Origin: Neglectibacter timonensis
GTDB taxonomy: Bacteria > Bacillota > Clostridia > Oscillospirales > Acutalibacteraceae
Assembly (NCBI RefSeq): GCF_900048895.1
Contig: NZ_LT160640.1
Span: 1,132,758 to 1,196,757 of the forward strand
Direction of reading: 5' to 3'
DNA length: 64,000 nucleotides
Of the stretch, positions 25,861 to 34,701 are shown in pieces. Made by a program: the position numbers and the translations under genes. The notes beneath the pieces were generated by a model, which saw only the letters and a list, made by a program, of their open reading frames with translations, was not told where the DNA came from and ran no database searches. Position 1 is the stretch's first letter, and each line of letters begins with the position of its first letter.

Positions 25861-26826
25861 ATGAGAAACAAAATGGCCGTATCAACCTACAGTTTCTCCA
25901 ATATCCTCTACACCGAAAAAATGCCAACCCTGGAGGATTTATTCCGTACCATCCATGAATTGGGCATTGAGGGCGTGGAAATCGTCGCCTTCAACATCGT
26001 AGACCCGGACGTCATGCCCCGGATGTCCGGCGACCCCGACAAAAGCCCGGACCCGGTACTCCCGGATGGCTCTGCCCCCAACCAGGCAGAACGCCCCCAA
26101 ATGAAAATGGATCCGGAGTTGAGGAAGGCCATGCGGGATAAAATGTCCCAAGCGGGCCGGGTCAGGCCGGCGTCTATCGACCGGATAAAAGACTACCTGA
26201 AAAAGTACGGATTAACGGTCTGCAACATGCCGGTTGACTTCGGCGACATCGGAAATCCCGATGAGACTGCCCGCAAATCCGACATTGAGATGCTGAAGCT
26301 ATGGATCGACATCGCGGCAGAGCTGGGTTCCCCCAGCGTGCGGTTTAACTCCGGCCACATCAATTACGATGAAAACGGCAAGCTGGATCTGAGCATTTGT
26401 ATCGCCTCTTACAGGGAATTGGCAGAGTATGGGGTTGCAAAAAATGTAGCTGTCACCATGGAGAACCACGGCGGAGCTACGGAGCAGCCGGAAGCCTGCA
26501 TGGAAATTTTCCAAGGGGTAAACCATCCCAACTTCCAATTGACCCCCGACTTCGGCAACTTCCATCTGGGCGAGGACATGTACCGGGGCATCGACATGAT
26601 GTTTGCCTGCGGCAAGCCCCTGTGCTCCCACATGAAGACCTATGCCTTCTCCCCTGAATACGGCGAGGGCTGCGATTCCCACACCGACTTTAAACGGATG
26701 GCGGAGATTGCCCGCAGACACAATTTTGAGGGCTGGTACTCCATAGAATGCAACGGCGCCTGCGGCAGGGACTTTGCAAATGTGCGTAAAACCATGGAAC
26801 TCATTGAAAACTATTTCCAGCGGTAA
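25861..26826 (+). CDS. Sugar phosphate isomerase/epimerase family protein (TIM barrel)
   Basis: The 321-residue protein has the xylose-isomerase-like TIM barrel. Metal ligands are visible as Glu in TMENHGG, Asp in LTPDFGN, His in CSHMKTY and Glu in YSIECNG. An unusual Pro/Asp/Met-rich insertion occupies about residues 55-100. The ATG at 25861 follows GAAAGGAG; the open frame upstream is not needed. It sits in a row with a second TIM-barrel enzyme and a Gfo/Idh oxidoreductase, suggesting keto-sugar chemistry. The substrate is unknown. Confidence 0.88.
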   Translation: MRNKMAVSTYSFSNILYTEKMPTLEDLFRTIHELGIEGVEIVAFNIVDPDVMPRMSGDPDKSPDPVLPDGSAPNQAERPQMKMDPELRKAMRDKMSQAGRVRPASIDRIKDYLKKYGLTVCNMPVDFGDIGNPDETARKSDIEMLKLWIDIAAELGSPSVRFNSGHINYDENGKLDLSICIASYRELAEYGVAKNVAVTMENHGGATEQPEACMEIFQGVNHPNFQLTPDFGNFHLGEDMYRGIDMMFACGKPLCSHMKTYAFSPEYGEGCDSHTDFKRMAEIARRHNFEGWYSIECNGACGRDFANVRKTMELIENYFQR

Positions 26827-26863
26827 GCCGGAAAAATAGATAGGAAAGAAAGGAAAAAGAGCG

Positions 26864-27691
26864 ATGAACGAGTACACAAATTTTGCGGTGATGTCCTACT
26901 CCTTCCACGGCCTGAAAAATATCGGCGCCATGGATATTTTCGGGTATTTGGAGAGCGTCCGTTACCGCTACGGCCTGATGACGGCCGACATTTGGAATGG
27001 GATGCTGGACTCCACCGACGGCGATTACATTGAAAAGGTGAAAAATGCTGTCGAGGAGCGCGGCCTGGAAGTGGTAAACTTCTGCTGTGACCGCGCCCAT
27101 GTTTGGGACAACGACTTAAAGACCCGGGAAGAAAACGAACAGCGTGCTTGGGAGTATATCAAGATTGCCGAAAAGCTTGGAGCCAAGACCATCCGCATCG
27201 ATGTGGGCGTCCGCGAGGATTCCGCCAGCGAAGAGCAGATTGACTACGTTTCCAAGAAGTATAAGGAATATTGCCGGGCAGCAGCTGAATTCGGTGCGAA
27301 GCTGGGGCCGGAAAATCACTGGGGCGCTTCTTGGGATCCGGAGTTGATAGAAACTCTGTTTGAGCGGGTAGACGAGCCCAATTTCGGCCTGCTGCTGCAC
27401 CTGGGAAACTGGCTTGGCAGCGACGGGGAAAAAGACGCCTGTGACCGGCGCTTTGCCTCCAGAGCCATGCACATCCATATGAATTATGAACATTGCGAAG
27501 AGGCCGACCGGGTGCTGCCGCCTCTGAAGGAAGCCGGTTACTGCGGCTGCTGGAGCGTGGAAAGCCACAAGTCCACCAACGAGTACAACAACGTCGCCTT
27601 CCAGCTGGCCCAGGCGCGCCGCGTGCTGGCTCCTCTGAATTACGACGGCTCCTGGAAGAAAGCTCCTCCCTCTGTTTTGCCGGATACCTGA
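26864..27691 (+). CDS. Sugar phosphate isomerase/epimerase family protein, second
   Basis: The 275-residue protein is another AP-endonuclease-2/xylose-isomerase-fold TIM barrel. Candidate active-site residues are Glu in GPENHWGASW, His residues in MHIHMNYEH and Glu in CWSVESH. It is only distantly like its upstream neighbour, so it likely catalyses a different step. AAGGAAAAAGAGCG precedes the ATG. The function is inferred only from the fold and neighbours. Confidence 0.86.
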   Translation: MNEYTNFAVMSYSFHGLKNIGAMDIFGYLESVRYRYGLMTADIWNGMLDSTDGDYIEKVKNAVEERGLEVVNFCCDRAHVWDNDLKTREENEQRAWEYIKIAEKLGAKTIRIDVGVREDSASEEQIDYVSKKYKEYCRAAAEFGAKLGPENHWGASWDPELIETLFERVDEPNFGLLLHLGNWLGSDGEKDACDRRFASRAMHIHMNYEHCEEADRVLPPLKEAGYCGCWSVESHKSTNEYNNVAFQLAQARRVLAPLNYDGSWKKAPPSVLPDT

Positions 27692-27837
27692 TTGAAAAGG
27701 AATAGTCCTCCGCACGCACGCCGTACGGCGGCGCCGCATTTTGGGAGCGTCCAGGGGCGCGGCTTTCAGCCTGGCGGACTTCTCTGTTTTCAGCGCCTCT
27801 TCCTTTGTACTAAAAAACAAAAAAGGAGTAAATTCCC

Positions 27838-29019
27838 ATGAAAGAAATTCGCGTTGCAATCATCGGCACAGGCGTTATTTCCCACCAGCATATGGAGCGT
27901 TACGGAAAAATCCACAACGCCAAAGTGGTGGCGGCCTGCGACATCGACAAAAAGAAGCTGGAAACCTGGGGAGAAAAATACCAGATCAAAGATTTGTATA
28001 CCGATTATCGCCAGTTGTTAAAGCGGGACGATATCGACGCAGTGGACGTATGTCTGCACAACAACCTGCATGTCCCCATGTCCCTGGAGGTTCTGCGCGC
28101 AGGCAAGCACTGCTACTGCGAGAAACCCATGGCCGGTTCCTATGCAGACGCCAAGCATCTCTATGAGGAAGCCAGGAAGACCGGCAAGGAATTATCCATT
28201 CACCTGGATTTTCTCTTCCGTCCACAGAGCCGTATTGCCAGGAAAATGGTGGAAAACGGAGAACTGGGCCAGGTCTATCACGCCCGTTCCGTGGGTCTGC
28301 GCCGCTGTATGCGTCCCGGCCTGGATGTGCCCCCGCCGGCGTTTTCCCGCGACTTTTTGACCAAGCGCTGGGCAGGCCACGGCGCCCTGTACGACATGGG
28401 CGTATACCACATTTCCCAGCTGTTGTACATTCTGGGCACCCCCAAGCTGGAGCGAGTCACCGGCCACACCTATCAGAAAGTCCCCTATCTGGGTAAGCCC
28501 GCTGCCGAAGGCGGCATGGAGGTGGAAGAGTTAGGCATTGGACTTGCCACCTATGAAAACGGCCTGACCCTGGATGTGATCGAATCCTGGGCCATCCACA
28601 TGGATGAACTGGGGCCGGCCTTCCTGGTAGGCGACAAGGGCGGCCTGAAACTGACCGAGGACGATATGGTTTGGGGCAAGCCCGCTCCCGGCCTGAAATT
28701 CCTGACCACCAAAGATCTGGCCAACGTGGACATTAACCTGAAGGCAGCTGAAAACGGCATGAGCGAGGTTTTCCGCGACCCTGACGCCCGCTTCCTGGCG
28801 GATGACCAGGCCTGCTGGATCGCCTATCTGTCCGGCGAACTGAAGGAACGCTACGACACCGCCTGGCTGGCGCTGCAGACCATGCTGGTCAGCGAAGGCA
28901 TTTTCCTCTCCGGCGAGTTGAAGCGGGAAGTCACCGCAGACGAGATAGAATCTCTGTCCCAGTCCACTGCCGTCGTTGAACAGGAAACCGAGTGGGGAAC
29001 CTTCCACTATCAAGGATGA
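27838..29019 (+). CDS. Gfo/Idh/MocA family oxidoreductase
   Basis: The 393-residue NAD(P)-dependent dehydrogenase has an N-terminal Rossmann fold (VAIIGTGVISHQH), the EKPMAGS motif near residue 98 with the family's catalytic Lys, and a C-terminal alpha/beta substrate domain with YDMGVYHISQLLY. Members oxidise or reduce sugar and inositol ring hydroxyls. With two TIM-barrel isomerases upstream it may open a 3-keto-glycoside route. AAAAAAGGAG precedes the ATG. A terminator follows about 105 bases after the stop. Confidence 0.92.
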   Translation: MKEIRVAIIGTGVISHQHMERYGKIHNAKVVAACDIDKKKLETWGEKYQIKDLYTDYRQLLKRDDIDAVDVCLHNNLHVPMSLEVLRAGKHCYCEKPMAGSYADAKHLYEEARKTGKELSIHLDFLFRPQSRIARKMVENGELGQVYHARSVGLRRCMRPGLDVPPPAFSRDFLTKRWAGHGALYDMGVYHISQLLYILGTPKLERVTGHTYQKVPYLGKPAAEGGMEVEELGIGLATYENGLTLDVIESWAIHMDELGPAFLVGDKGGLKLTEDDMVWGKPAPGLKFLTTKDLANVDINLKAAENGMSEVFRDPDARFLADDQACWIAYLSGELKERYDTAWLALQTMLVSEGIFLSGELKREVTADEIESLSQSTAVVEQETEWGTFHYQG

Positions 29020-29124
29020 AAGAAAGCCCGAAGGCAGGAATCTTTCTAAAAAATCCAGTGTGAAGCCGCCCGCGTTCCATCAAAGAAAACAGATTTCGGA
29101 TTCACCTTCGGCGTTTATCCTGTC

Positions 29125-29175
29125 AAAGAGCCCCCTGCTGTAGTTTTATTTTCCTACAGCAGGGGGCTCTTTTCG
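29125..29175. terminator. Strong terminator after the oxidoreductase gene
   Basis: A perfect 19-bp stem (29125-29143 with 29154-29172) with a ten-base loop ends in TTTT on the plus strand. The convergent GGDEF/EAL gene stops at 29200, so it may insulate both. Confidence 0.92.
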
Positions 29176-29199
29176 ATTGTCCGTTTCTCATGGTTCGGT

Positions 29200-31437
29200 T
29201 CACTGCGTGGCGACCCAATTCTGAAAATCAGGAACGCTCATCGGCTTGGCATAGACATAACCCTGGATCAAGTCGCAGTCATACTGCCGGAGCTTTTCCA
29301 CCTGGCTTTTGTCTTCGATGCCCTCCGCCACTACGGTGATGCCCAGCTCATGAGCCAGCCGGATCAGCTGCCCCACCACAATCCATGATTTTTCGCTCTC
29401 GCCCACAAAGAACTGCCGGTCCAGCTTCACTGTGTCCACATTCAGATCCTTCAGCAGGGCAAGGGAAGAATATCCAAAACCGAAATCATCCATGGAGCAG
29501 AGGAATCCCATCGACCGGATGCAGTCGATCATCCCCGCCACAACGCCGACCTCCCGGCGCTCCAGCATCAACGATTCTGTCAATTCCAGCTCAATCAAGC
29601 CGTCCGGAATCTGATACGCCTCCTTGATGGATTTAAAGCGGTCCAAGCACGACATGTCTCCGGAAATCAGGTGCGCACGGAAAAGATTGACAGACAGGGG
29701 CATTGCCCTTCCCTCCGCAAGCCAAGCTTTCAAGAGCTTGCAGGTCTCCTCAAACATATAGAAATCCAGTTCCTGAATCTTGCCGTTTTGTTCAAACAGC
29801 GGGATAAATTCCCCCGGAAAGAGCAGGCCATACTCCGGATGCTGCCAGCGAACCAAAACCTCGCCGCCTTGGGTCCGGTTTTGGTTGGGACATACCTTTG
29901 GCTGTATATACAACTTAAATTCACGATTTCGGATGGCGCTTTTGAAGGAATCATCCAGCGACTGCTCTCGGTCCACCTGTTTGCCCAGGGAATCATCATA
30001 AAACCTGCAGGGCTCGTTTTCCAATTGATAGGTACTGGCCATCTTAGCCCGATCCTGCAGGATCAGGAAGTCTGTATCCCAGTTTGGAATCAAATAAGCC
30101 CCTTGGGAAACACGGGTACGGTCAATGGAAAACTGCTCGGGCAGCTGCTCTTCCAGCCGTCCCAGCCCCGTTTGCAGGCGGCTCCGCACGTCCTCTCCCC
30201 CGCCGCATTCCAACAGCAGATAGAAATGGTCCCCCGCCGCACGGGACATCAGCTCGCCCTTATGCAGGCAGTCCTGCAAGACGCCGTACATCTGCCTCAG
30301 AAGCGCATCGCCTGTCTTCACGCCAAACCTCTCATTGAGCCGCTTGAAGTTGCGGATGTTCAGACAGACGATGGCATATCTTTTCTGCGGATGTTCACGA
30401 AGCAGGCTTGTCCCCGCCATCTGAAACGCCAGGTTGTTTTTCCCGCCTGTGAGAGAGTCGGTAAGGGCGACAGCCTGTATCTTTTTTAGGGATTGACGAT
30501 AGCTCCATACAATATAGGCGAAAATAAGAGCCATCGTCAGCGCCATGATACCGATGATGACCACATTCTGGATCAAATACGCCCCTGTCCCCTCGCTGAA
30601 CAGATTGGACGGGAGCAGTGTCAGCAGCATCCAGTCGTTGATACCCAGAAAATCGTAGCCCAGCATCAGCGGCTCACCGCCGATGTCTTTAAACTGCGCC
30701 ACCCCGGAGCGGTGTTCGTTAATATCCTCAAGCACCCTCCGGGCTTCCGCAGCATCCCCGCTGTCCAAGCTCTTGTTGAAGACGGCGCTGAGTTCCTGAA
30801 AAGGAGCCTCGTCCGTGGCGGAAACAACCATAGTCCCATCCCTATCTACGATGCAGCACAGGCCCTGGTCCTTAAAATCCACCTCCTGGAGCATCTGCTG
30901 AAGAACAGTGTTGGTACGCACACCAATCAAAAGGCTGGCCTCACCTCCGTTATCCCAGAAGATCGGGGCGAAAAAAAACACCTCATCATGTTCGGTAAAG
31001 AAAATATACGGCGCTTCATACATCTCCGGATGCTCCGCCAGATACCCCTCCAGCTCCATATGCCCCGTATCCGCTGGGATCGTGGTTCCATCGGCCTTCA
31101 GCACGAATATCTCCTTCATCTCAAGATACTGCGCCTTGCGGTCCAGCAGTTCCTCTGTCAGCAGAATTTCCGGCATTTCGGAAAGGGTATCCGCCAAATT
31201 GTGCATACAGGTTTTCCGCAGTTCCATTCTGGCGGAGATATTGCTTGCCAGCTGAGCCGATATATCATCGGCATATTTTTCCGTATTCTCCTGCAGCCTC
31301 CTGTGAAGCCCCACGGTATTCATCAGGAGAGCTGTCAATACCCCCAGCATCAAAACCCCAATGAAGACGATTGGAACCGCATACTGCAAGCCCGGATTGT
31401 CCTGATGAAACAATAGATGCTTAATGCGCTTTCTCAT
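29200..31437 (-). CDS. Cache-GGDEF-EAL membrane protein, probable c-di-GMP phosphodiesterase
   Basis: The 745-residue membrane protein has an N-terminal membrane helix, an extracellular Cache-like sensor (about 40-285), a second helix (about 290-312), a GGDEF domain and an EAL domain. The GGDEF signature is degenerate (RAAGDHF in place of GGDEF), so cyclase activity is unlikely. The EAL motif reads EVL but keeps the catalytic Glu. The other phosphodiesterase residues look intact: SVNLFRAHL, ELTES, DDFGFGYSS, VKLDRQF, VAEGIED, IQGY. It therefore probably degrades c-di-GMP in response to an external ligand. The ATG at 31437 follows AGAAGG. Confidence 0.93.
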   Translation of the reverse strand: MRKRIKHLLFHQDNPGLQYAVPIVFIGVLMLGVLTALLMNTVGLHRRLQENTEKYADDISAQLASNISARMELRKTCMHNLADTLSEMPEILLTEELLDRKAQYLEMKEIFVLKADGTTIPADTGHMELEGYLAEHPEMYEAPYIFFTEHDEVFFFAPIFWDNGGEASLLIGVRTNTVLQQMLQEVDFKDQGLCCIVDRDGTMVVSATDEAPFQELSAVFNKSLDSGDAAEARRVLEDINEHRSGVAQFKDIGGEPLMLGYDFLGINDWMLLTLLPSNLFSEGTGAYLIQNVVIIGIMALTMALIFAYIVWSYRQSLKKIQAVALTDSLTGGKNNLAFQMAGTSLLREHPQKRYAIVCLNIRNFKRLNERFGVKTGDALLRQMYGVLQDCLHKGELMSRAAGDHFYLLLECGGGEDVRSRLQTGLGRLEEQLPEQFSIDRTRVSQGAYLIPNWDTDFLILQDRAKMASTYQLENEPCRFYDDSLGKQVDREQSLDDSFKSAIRNREFKLYIQPKVCPNQNRTQGGEVLVRWQHPEYGLLFPGEFIPLFEQNGKIQELDFYMFEETCKLLKAWLAEGRAMPLSVNLFRAHLISGDMSCLDRFKSIKEAYQIPDGLIELELTESLMLERREVGVVAGMIDCIRSMGFLCSMDDFGFGYSSLALLKDLNVDTVKLDRQFFVGESEKSWIVVGQLIRLAHELGITVVAEGIEDKSQVEKLRQYDCDLIQGYVYAKPMSVPDFQNWVATQ

Positions 31438-31747
31438 ATACTCGTGCCTTCTTTTTCGGAATTCCGCCAATCCGCAGCGGTAAAACAAAACTTCAAATGA
31501 AGAACACAGACTGATCTGTGAATAGTTAGATTCTATTACTATTAAATACTATACTTTATATTATCACATGCCATTCTTAAAAATGCAATTGCCTTTTCGC
31601 ACTAATCTGGAATATTTATGGGCAGTTTGGGCGTATGGGGTCAACGGTATGGCCGTTGACCGTTGAAGGCTTCTCAGAGAAAGCCTCCGTTCCTTTTCAG
31701 TGAGGTTCAAATTATCCGGATGCAGCCTGTCCTTTTTTTGAAAAAAG

Positions 31748-31782
31748 AAAAAACGGCAGTTTTTCTTCACTGCCGTTTTTTG
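31748..31782. terminator. Bidirectional terminator
   Basis: A 13-bp stem with A/T tails (31748-31760 with 31769-31781) has runs of A before and T after it, so it can act on both strands. Confidence 0.75.
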
Positions 31783-31847
31783 ATTGGAATAATACCGATA
31801 TATAAGAAAAGCCGCAATAAACATAATAATAAAAAGCAAGAATTATA

Positions 31848-31880
31848 AAAAACCGACATGTCAAAACATGTCGGTTTTGA
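31848..31880 (-). terminator. Terminator of the antiporter operon
   Basis: A 13-bp stem (31849-31861 with 31866-31878, four-base loop) is followed on the minus strand by a run of six T. It lies 80 bases past the antiporter stop codon. Confidence 0.85.
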
Positions 31881-31958
31881 TAGGGGTGGATACTTTAGAT
31901 GCGCATACACCGCGTCCATAAAATGTTGGCTACGGCAGTTTATCTATATACCTTTTCC

Positions 31959-33209
31959 TCAATTGGCAGATAAATCTTTTTCATTCTTTTCTTCCTCTTT
32001 ATTAAATTCTCCTGCCCACTCAAAGCCCTTTTTGGCCGCGATAACAGCGATAATTTCGTTGATAACGGCTGCAGCAGCAATCGTACCCTGCATAATTTTC
32101 GCACACTCCGGAGCCGGACCGGTCAGCATCGAAACGGCAATGCCGGTAAAAACCAGCGATACGCCTGAATGGGGCAGCAGAGTGAATCCCAGGAAATTGC
32201 GTACGATTTTGGGGGATTTGGTGATGGATGCGCCGAAAAAAGCTCCAAAGTATTTTCCCAGGGCGCGGGAAACAATATAAATCGCTGTAAACAGGCCCGC
32301 ACCCAGGATCAAATGGAAATCCAGCGGTGCGCCGAGATTTAGAATAACAATAACCATTGCTACACCCAGAATCGGGTTGAAGCCTTTCATGATTTGTTCC
32401 AGCCGTTTCTCTGATACCATATTGGAAAAAGTGGCGGAAAACGCCATGCCGATGAGCATGAAGTTGAGCACCGGACTGGGCAGCAGGCTATTACACAGGA
32501 ATCCCACGCCGGAGGCAATGAGAATGGCAGCACAGAGCAAAGCCAGAGTCAGCGGCGTACCGCGTTCCTTTTTCAATACGACTCCCGCCAACAGGCCGGT
32601 GACCACGCCTATTACCAACGGTAAAATGACGATCAAAGGAATCATATAGGCCGGCAAATCCCCGGCGGATAGGTTTCCCGCCACAATCGCCATCGTGCTG
32701 AAAAAGACAATGCAGCCAACGATGTCATCCAGAGCCGCCATTGGAATCAGGGTAGAGGTGACCGGGCCTTTGGTCTTAAATTCCCGCACGATGGACAGAG
32801 CCGGCGCCGGGGCGGTAGCCAGTGCGATACCACCGAAAAGAAAGGCCAGATATAACGGGATATGAGAAAAATAAAACACCAGGCCGAACACCAGCGACAC
32901 CAACAGAAACGTCCCTAAAGATTGGGTGAGAGTAGTAATGATGATAGAGCGTCCGGATTTTTTTATTTTTCTCCACACTAATTCGGTACCGATCATCAGA
33001 CCAACAGCGCATTCCAGAACATGCATGATGCTTTGGTACCAGACGGCATTCAGCAATTCATTGTTCACCAGAGACAGCGCATGAGGACCCAGAATCATAC
33101 CGGCAATCAGCCATCCCAGGATGGAGGGAAGCTTCCATTTTGAAATCATTTTTCCCGTTATAAATGCTAGGATAATCGCAACAAGCAATCGAAAAAGTAA
33201 TAAAATCAT
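31959..33209 (-). CDS. Cation:proton antiporter (CPA2/Kef type)
   Basis: The 416-residue membrane protein has 11-12 hydrophobic segments in the Na+/H+ exchanger fold, opening LLFRLLVAIILAFITGKMI. It lacks the cytoplasmic TrkA-N domain of classical KefB/C. Conserved acidic residues lie in AALDDIVGCIVFF, the usual ion-binding segment. It overlaps a TetR gene by four bases (ATGA), and the pair is preceded by two operator-like palindromes. So the exporter is probably induced by a ligand of the TetR protein, perhaps a salt, bile acid or toxic cation. Confidence 0.92.
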   Translation of the reverse strand: MILLLFRLLVAIILAFITGKMISKWKLPSILGWLIAGMILGPHALSLVNNELLNAVWYQSIMHVLECAVGLMIGTELVWRKIKKSGRSIIITTLTQSLGTFLLVSLVFGLVFYFSHIPLYLAFLFGGIALATAPAPALSIVREFKTKGPVTSTLIPMAALDDIVGCIVFFSTMAIVAGNLSAGDLPAYMIPLIVILPLVIGVVTGLLAGVVLKKERGTPLTLALLCAAILIASGVGFLCNSLLPSPVLNFMLIGMAFSATFSNMVSEKRLEQIMKGFNPILGVAMVIVILNLGAPLDFHLILGAGLFTAIYIVSRALGKYFGAFFGASITKSPKIVRNFLGFTLLPHSGVSLVFTGIAVSMLTGPAPECAKIMQGTIAAAAVINEIIAVIAAKKGFEWAGEFNKEEEKNEKDLSAN

Positions 33210-33820
33210 TGTTTCGCGCCTCTTTCTGCTATGCCATACAACATGAAATCCAAAATTTTTGAAAGGCGATTTTCATGTTCCGACCCAAGAGCTTGAAAGT
33301 CCTTGCCAGAATAGGCTGGACTGCTGAAATAGCCATTGAACATTTCTTGCATAATCTCGTAATATTCCAGCGCATCTTTTTCGGTAATATCTTTCCGCAG
33401 TGTCATCTCAGCGAGGGCATTGCGGTAAATACATCGATTATATCGGTCAAAATTTTCCTTTCGCTTTTTTATCTCTGCTTTCAGTCCTGTTGGCGGCTGA
33501 AGCATAGCCTCGAAAAAAATCCCGGCATAACGAGGGAACTTCAAAAAATACCGAAATCGGCATTCCATATAGCGTTGCAGGTCCGTGCCAAAATCCTGTC
33601 CCTGCAGATATGCCGTCACCCCGTCGAAACAGCGTGATACGCAGGCTAAATACAGGTCGTCCTTTCCCGCAAAATTGTGATACAGCAGCCCTTTCGCTAT
33701 GCCATATTCGCTGCAAATGGCTCCTATCGTGGCAGCCGAATATCCCTTTGTTCCAAATTCTGTTATCGCCGCTTGCAAAATGCGTTCTTTTGTACGGCAA
33801 GTTTTTTCTTCTTGTATCAT
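33206..33820 (-). CDS. TetR/AcrR family repressor of the antiporter operon
   Basis: The 204-residue regulator has an N-terminal helix-turn-helix (about residues 10-55, ILQAAITEFGTKGYSAATIG and GIAKGLLYHNFAGKD) and a helical ligand-binding domain. GAAGGTG lies seven bases before the ATG. It is the first gene of the operon and its promoter is flanked by two near-identical palindromes, which implies self-repression together with the antiporter. The ligand is not known. Confidence 0.94.
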   Translation of the reverse strand: MIQEEKTCRTKERILQAAITEFGTKGYSAATIGAICSEYGIAKGLLYHNFAGKDDLYLACVSRCFDGVTAYLQGQDFGTDLQRYMECRFRYFLKFPRYAGIFFEAMLQPPTGLKAEIKKRKENFDRYNRCIYRNALAEMTLRKDITEKDALEYYEIMQEMFNGYFSSPAYSGKDFQALGSEHENRLSKILDFMLYGIAERGAKQ

Positions 33821-33840
33821 GAATTCACCTTCAAATAAAA

Positions 33841-33890
33841 TTGACCATTCGGTCTATATCAATATAACAATTATAGACTGAACAGTCAAC
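33841..33890 (-). promoter_or_regulatory. TetR operon promoter with two inverted operators
   Basis: The promoter has TTGACT (33884-33889), a 17-base spacer and TATATT (33861-33866). Two palindromes flank it: GACCATTCGGTC (33843-33854) and GACTGAACAGTC (33876-33887). Read on opposite strands, both extend to TTGACY-RTTC-RGTCTAT. Their centres are 33 bases apart, about three helical turns. One covers the -35 and the other lies just after the -10, a layout for strong repression. Confidence 0.8.
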
Positions 33891-34080
33891 ATTTATTTTG
33901 TGATTTTTCTGACCGTACAGGATTATCCTTCCAATCAATGATGTACGCGCTTTTCGCATCCTCGCCACTCCCCTGCGCTTCAGGGATTTGAAATTAACCT
34001 GTTTTCAGGATTTGTCAATCCATCTATTTTTCTGCCGGAAACTTCCACACATCCGACAACGGGGAAAAGGGGTTAAAACG

Positions 34081-34126
34081 CAAAAAAGCGGGGCCTCCGA
34101 CCTGAATAATCAGGCGGAGGCCCCGC
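34081..34126 (-). terminator. Terminator of the tRNA gene pair
   Basis: A long GC-rich hairpin (12-bp outer stem 34088-34099 with 34115-34126, inner CCTG/CAGG) is followed on the minus strand by six T. It lies about 140 bases downstream of the tRNA-Tyr 3' end. Confidence 0.85.
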
Positions 34127-34265
34127 ATCTACTTGTGAAAGTCCTTTGTTTTGCCATTTTGTGAAAAAGGCATCTATGGAAAACTGTTTTTGGGCTCTAA
34201 AAAGCCCGCATACCCGCATGAAACCTAAGAAAAATAGGCCGGTCATCTATTATGACCGGCCCACT

Positions 34266-34350
34266 TGGTGGGGGAGAGTGGATTCGAACCACTGAAGTCG
34301 TCGACAACAGATTTACAGTCTGCCCCCTTTGGCCACTCGGGAACTCCCCC
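34266..34350 (-). tRNA. tRNA-Tyr (GTA anticodon)
   Basis: The 85-base gene includes an encoded CCA. The acceptor arms GGGGGAG and CTCCCCC pair fully, the anticodon loop reads ACTGTAAAT with GTA, and a long variable arm typical of tRNA-Tyr is present, along with GGTTCGAATCC in the T arm. Confidence 0.97.
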
Positions 34351-34414
34351 ATAAACAATATGAAATTTTACACAAGACGTATCCGGCCTCATCAGCGGGC
34401 CGGACCGCCCGGTT

Positions 34415-34490
34415 TGGAGCTGGTGAACGGACTTGAACCCCTGACCTGCTGATTACAAATCAGCTGCTCTACCAACTGAGCTACACCAGC
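34415..34490 (-). tRNA. tRNA-Thr (TGT anticodon)
   Basis: The 76-base gene has acceptor arms GCTGGTG/CACCAGC, a D arm TAGCTCAGTTGGTAGAGCA, an anticodon loop TTTGTAA with TGT, a T arm GGGGTTCAAGTCC and an encoded CCA. It lies 64 bases upstream of tRNA-Tyr and is probably co-transcribed. Confidence 0.97.
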
Positions 34491-34701
34491 AAGTTTTTGA
34501 CGCTTGATAATTATAGCCTGATCAATAAGAAAAGTCAACCCTTCTTTTCAAAATTTTCCGTCAAATTTCATTTTTCTTTTCAGTCCGTCGAAAAGCCTTC
34601 TCTTGCCCCGATACACTGCCTGACATATTGGGCCGGGCGGCGGCGCTCCGCTGTTTCGAAAGGGGGCGCCGTCTCCCCGGACAGAATACAGGCGTACCAT
34701 T

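Larger units (their letters stand above)
31438..31958. other. Intergenic region with hairpins, no supported gene
   Basis: The stretch holds two bidirectional terminators (listed separately), an inverted repeat CACAGA/TCTGTG (31505-31520) in the leader of the GGDEF/EAL gene, and GTCAACGG/CCGTTGAC (31640-31660). A minus-strand 91-codon frame exists but has no ribosome site and would run through a terminator hairpin. Confidence 0.5.

Noticed and set aside
31564-31839. A 91-codon minus-strand frame with a hydrophobic start
   Set aside because: It has no ribosome site and would be translated through a perfect terminator hairpin at 31748-31781.
34252-34452. A 66-codon plus-strand frame
   Set aside because: It is antisense to tRNA-Tyr and part of tRNA-Thr.
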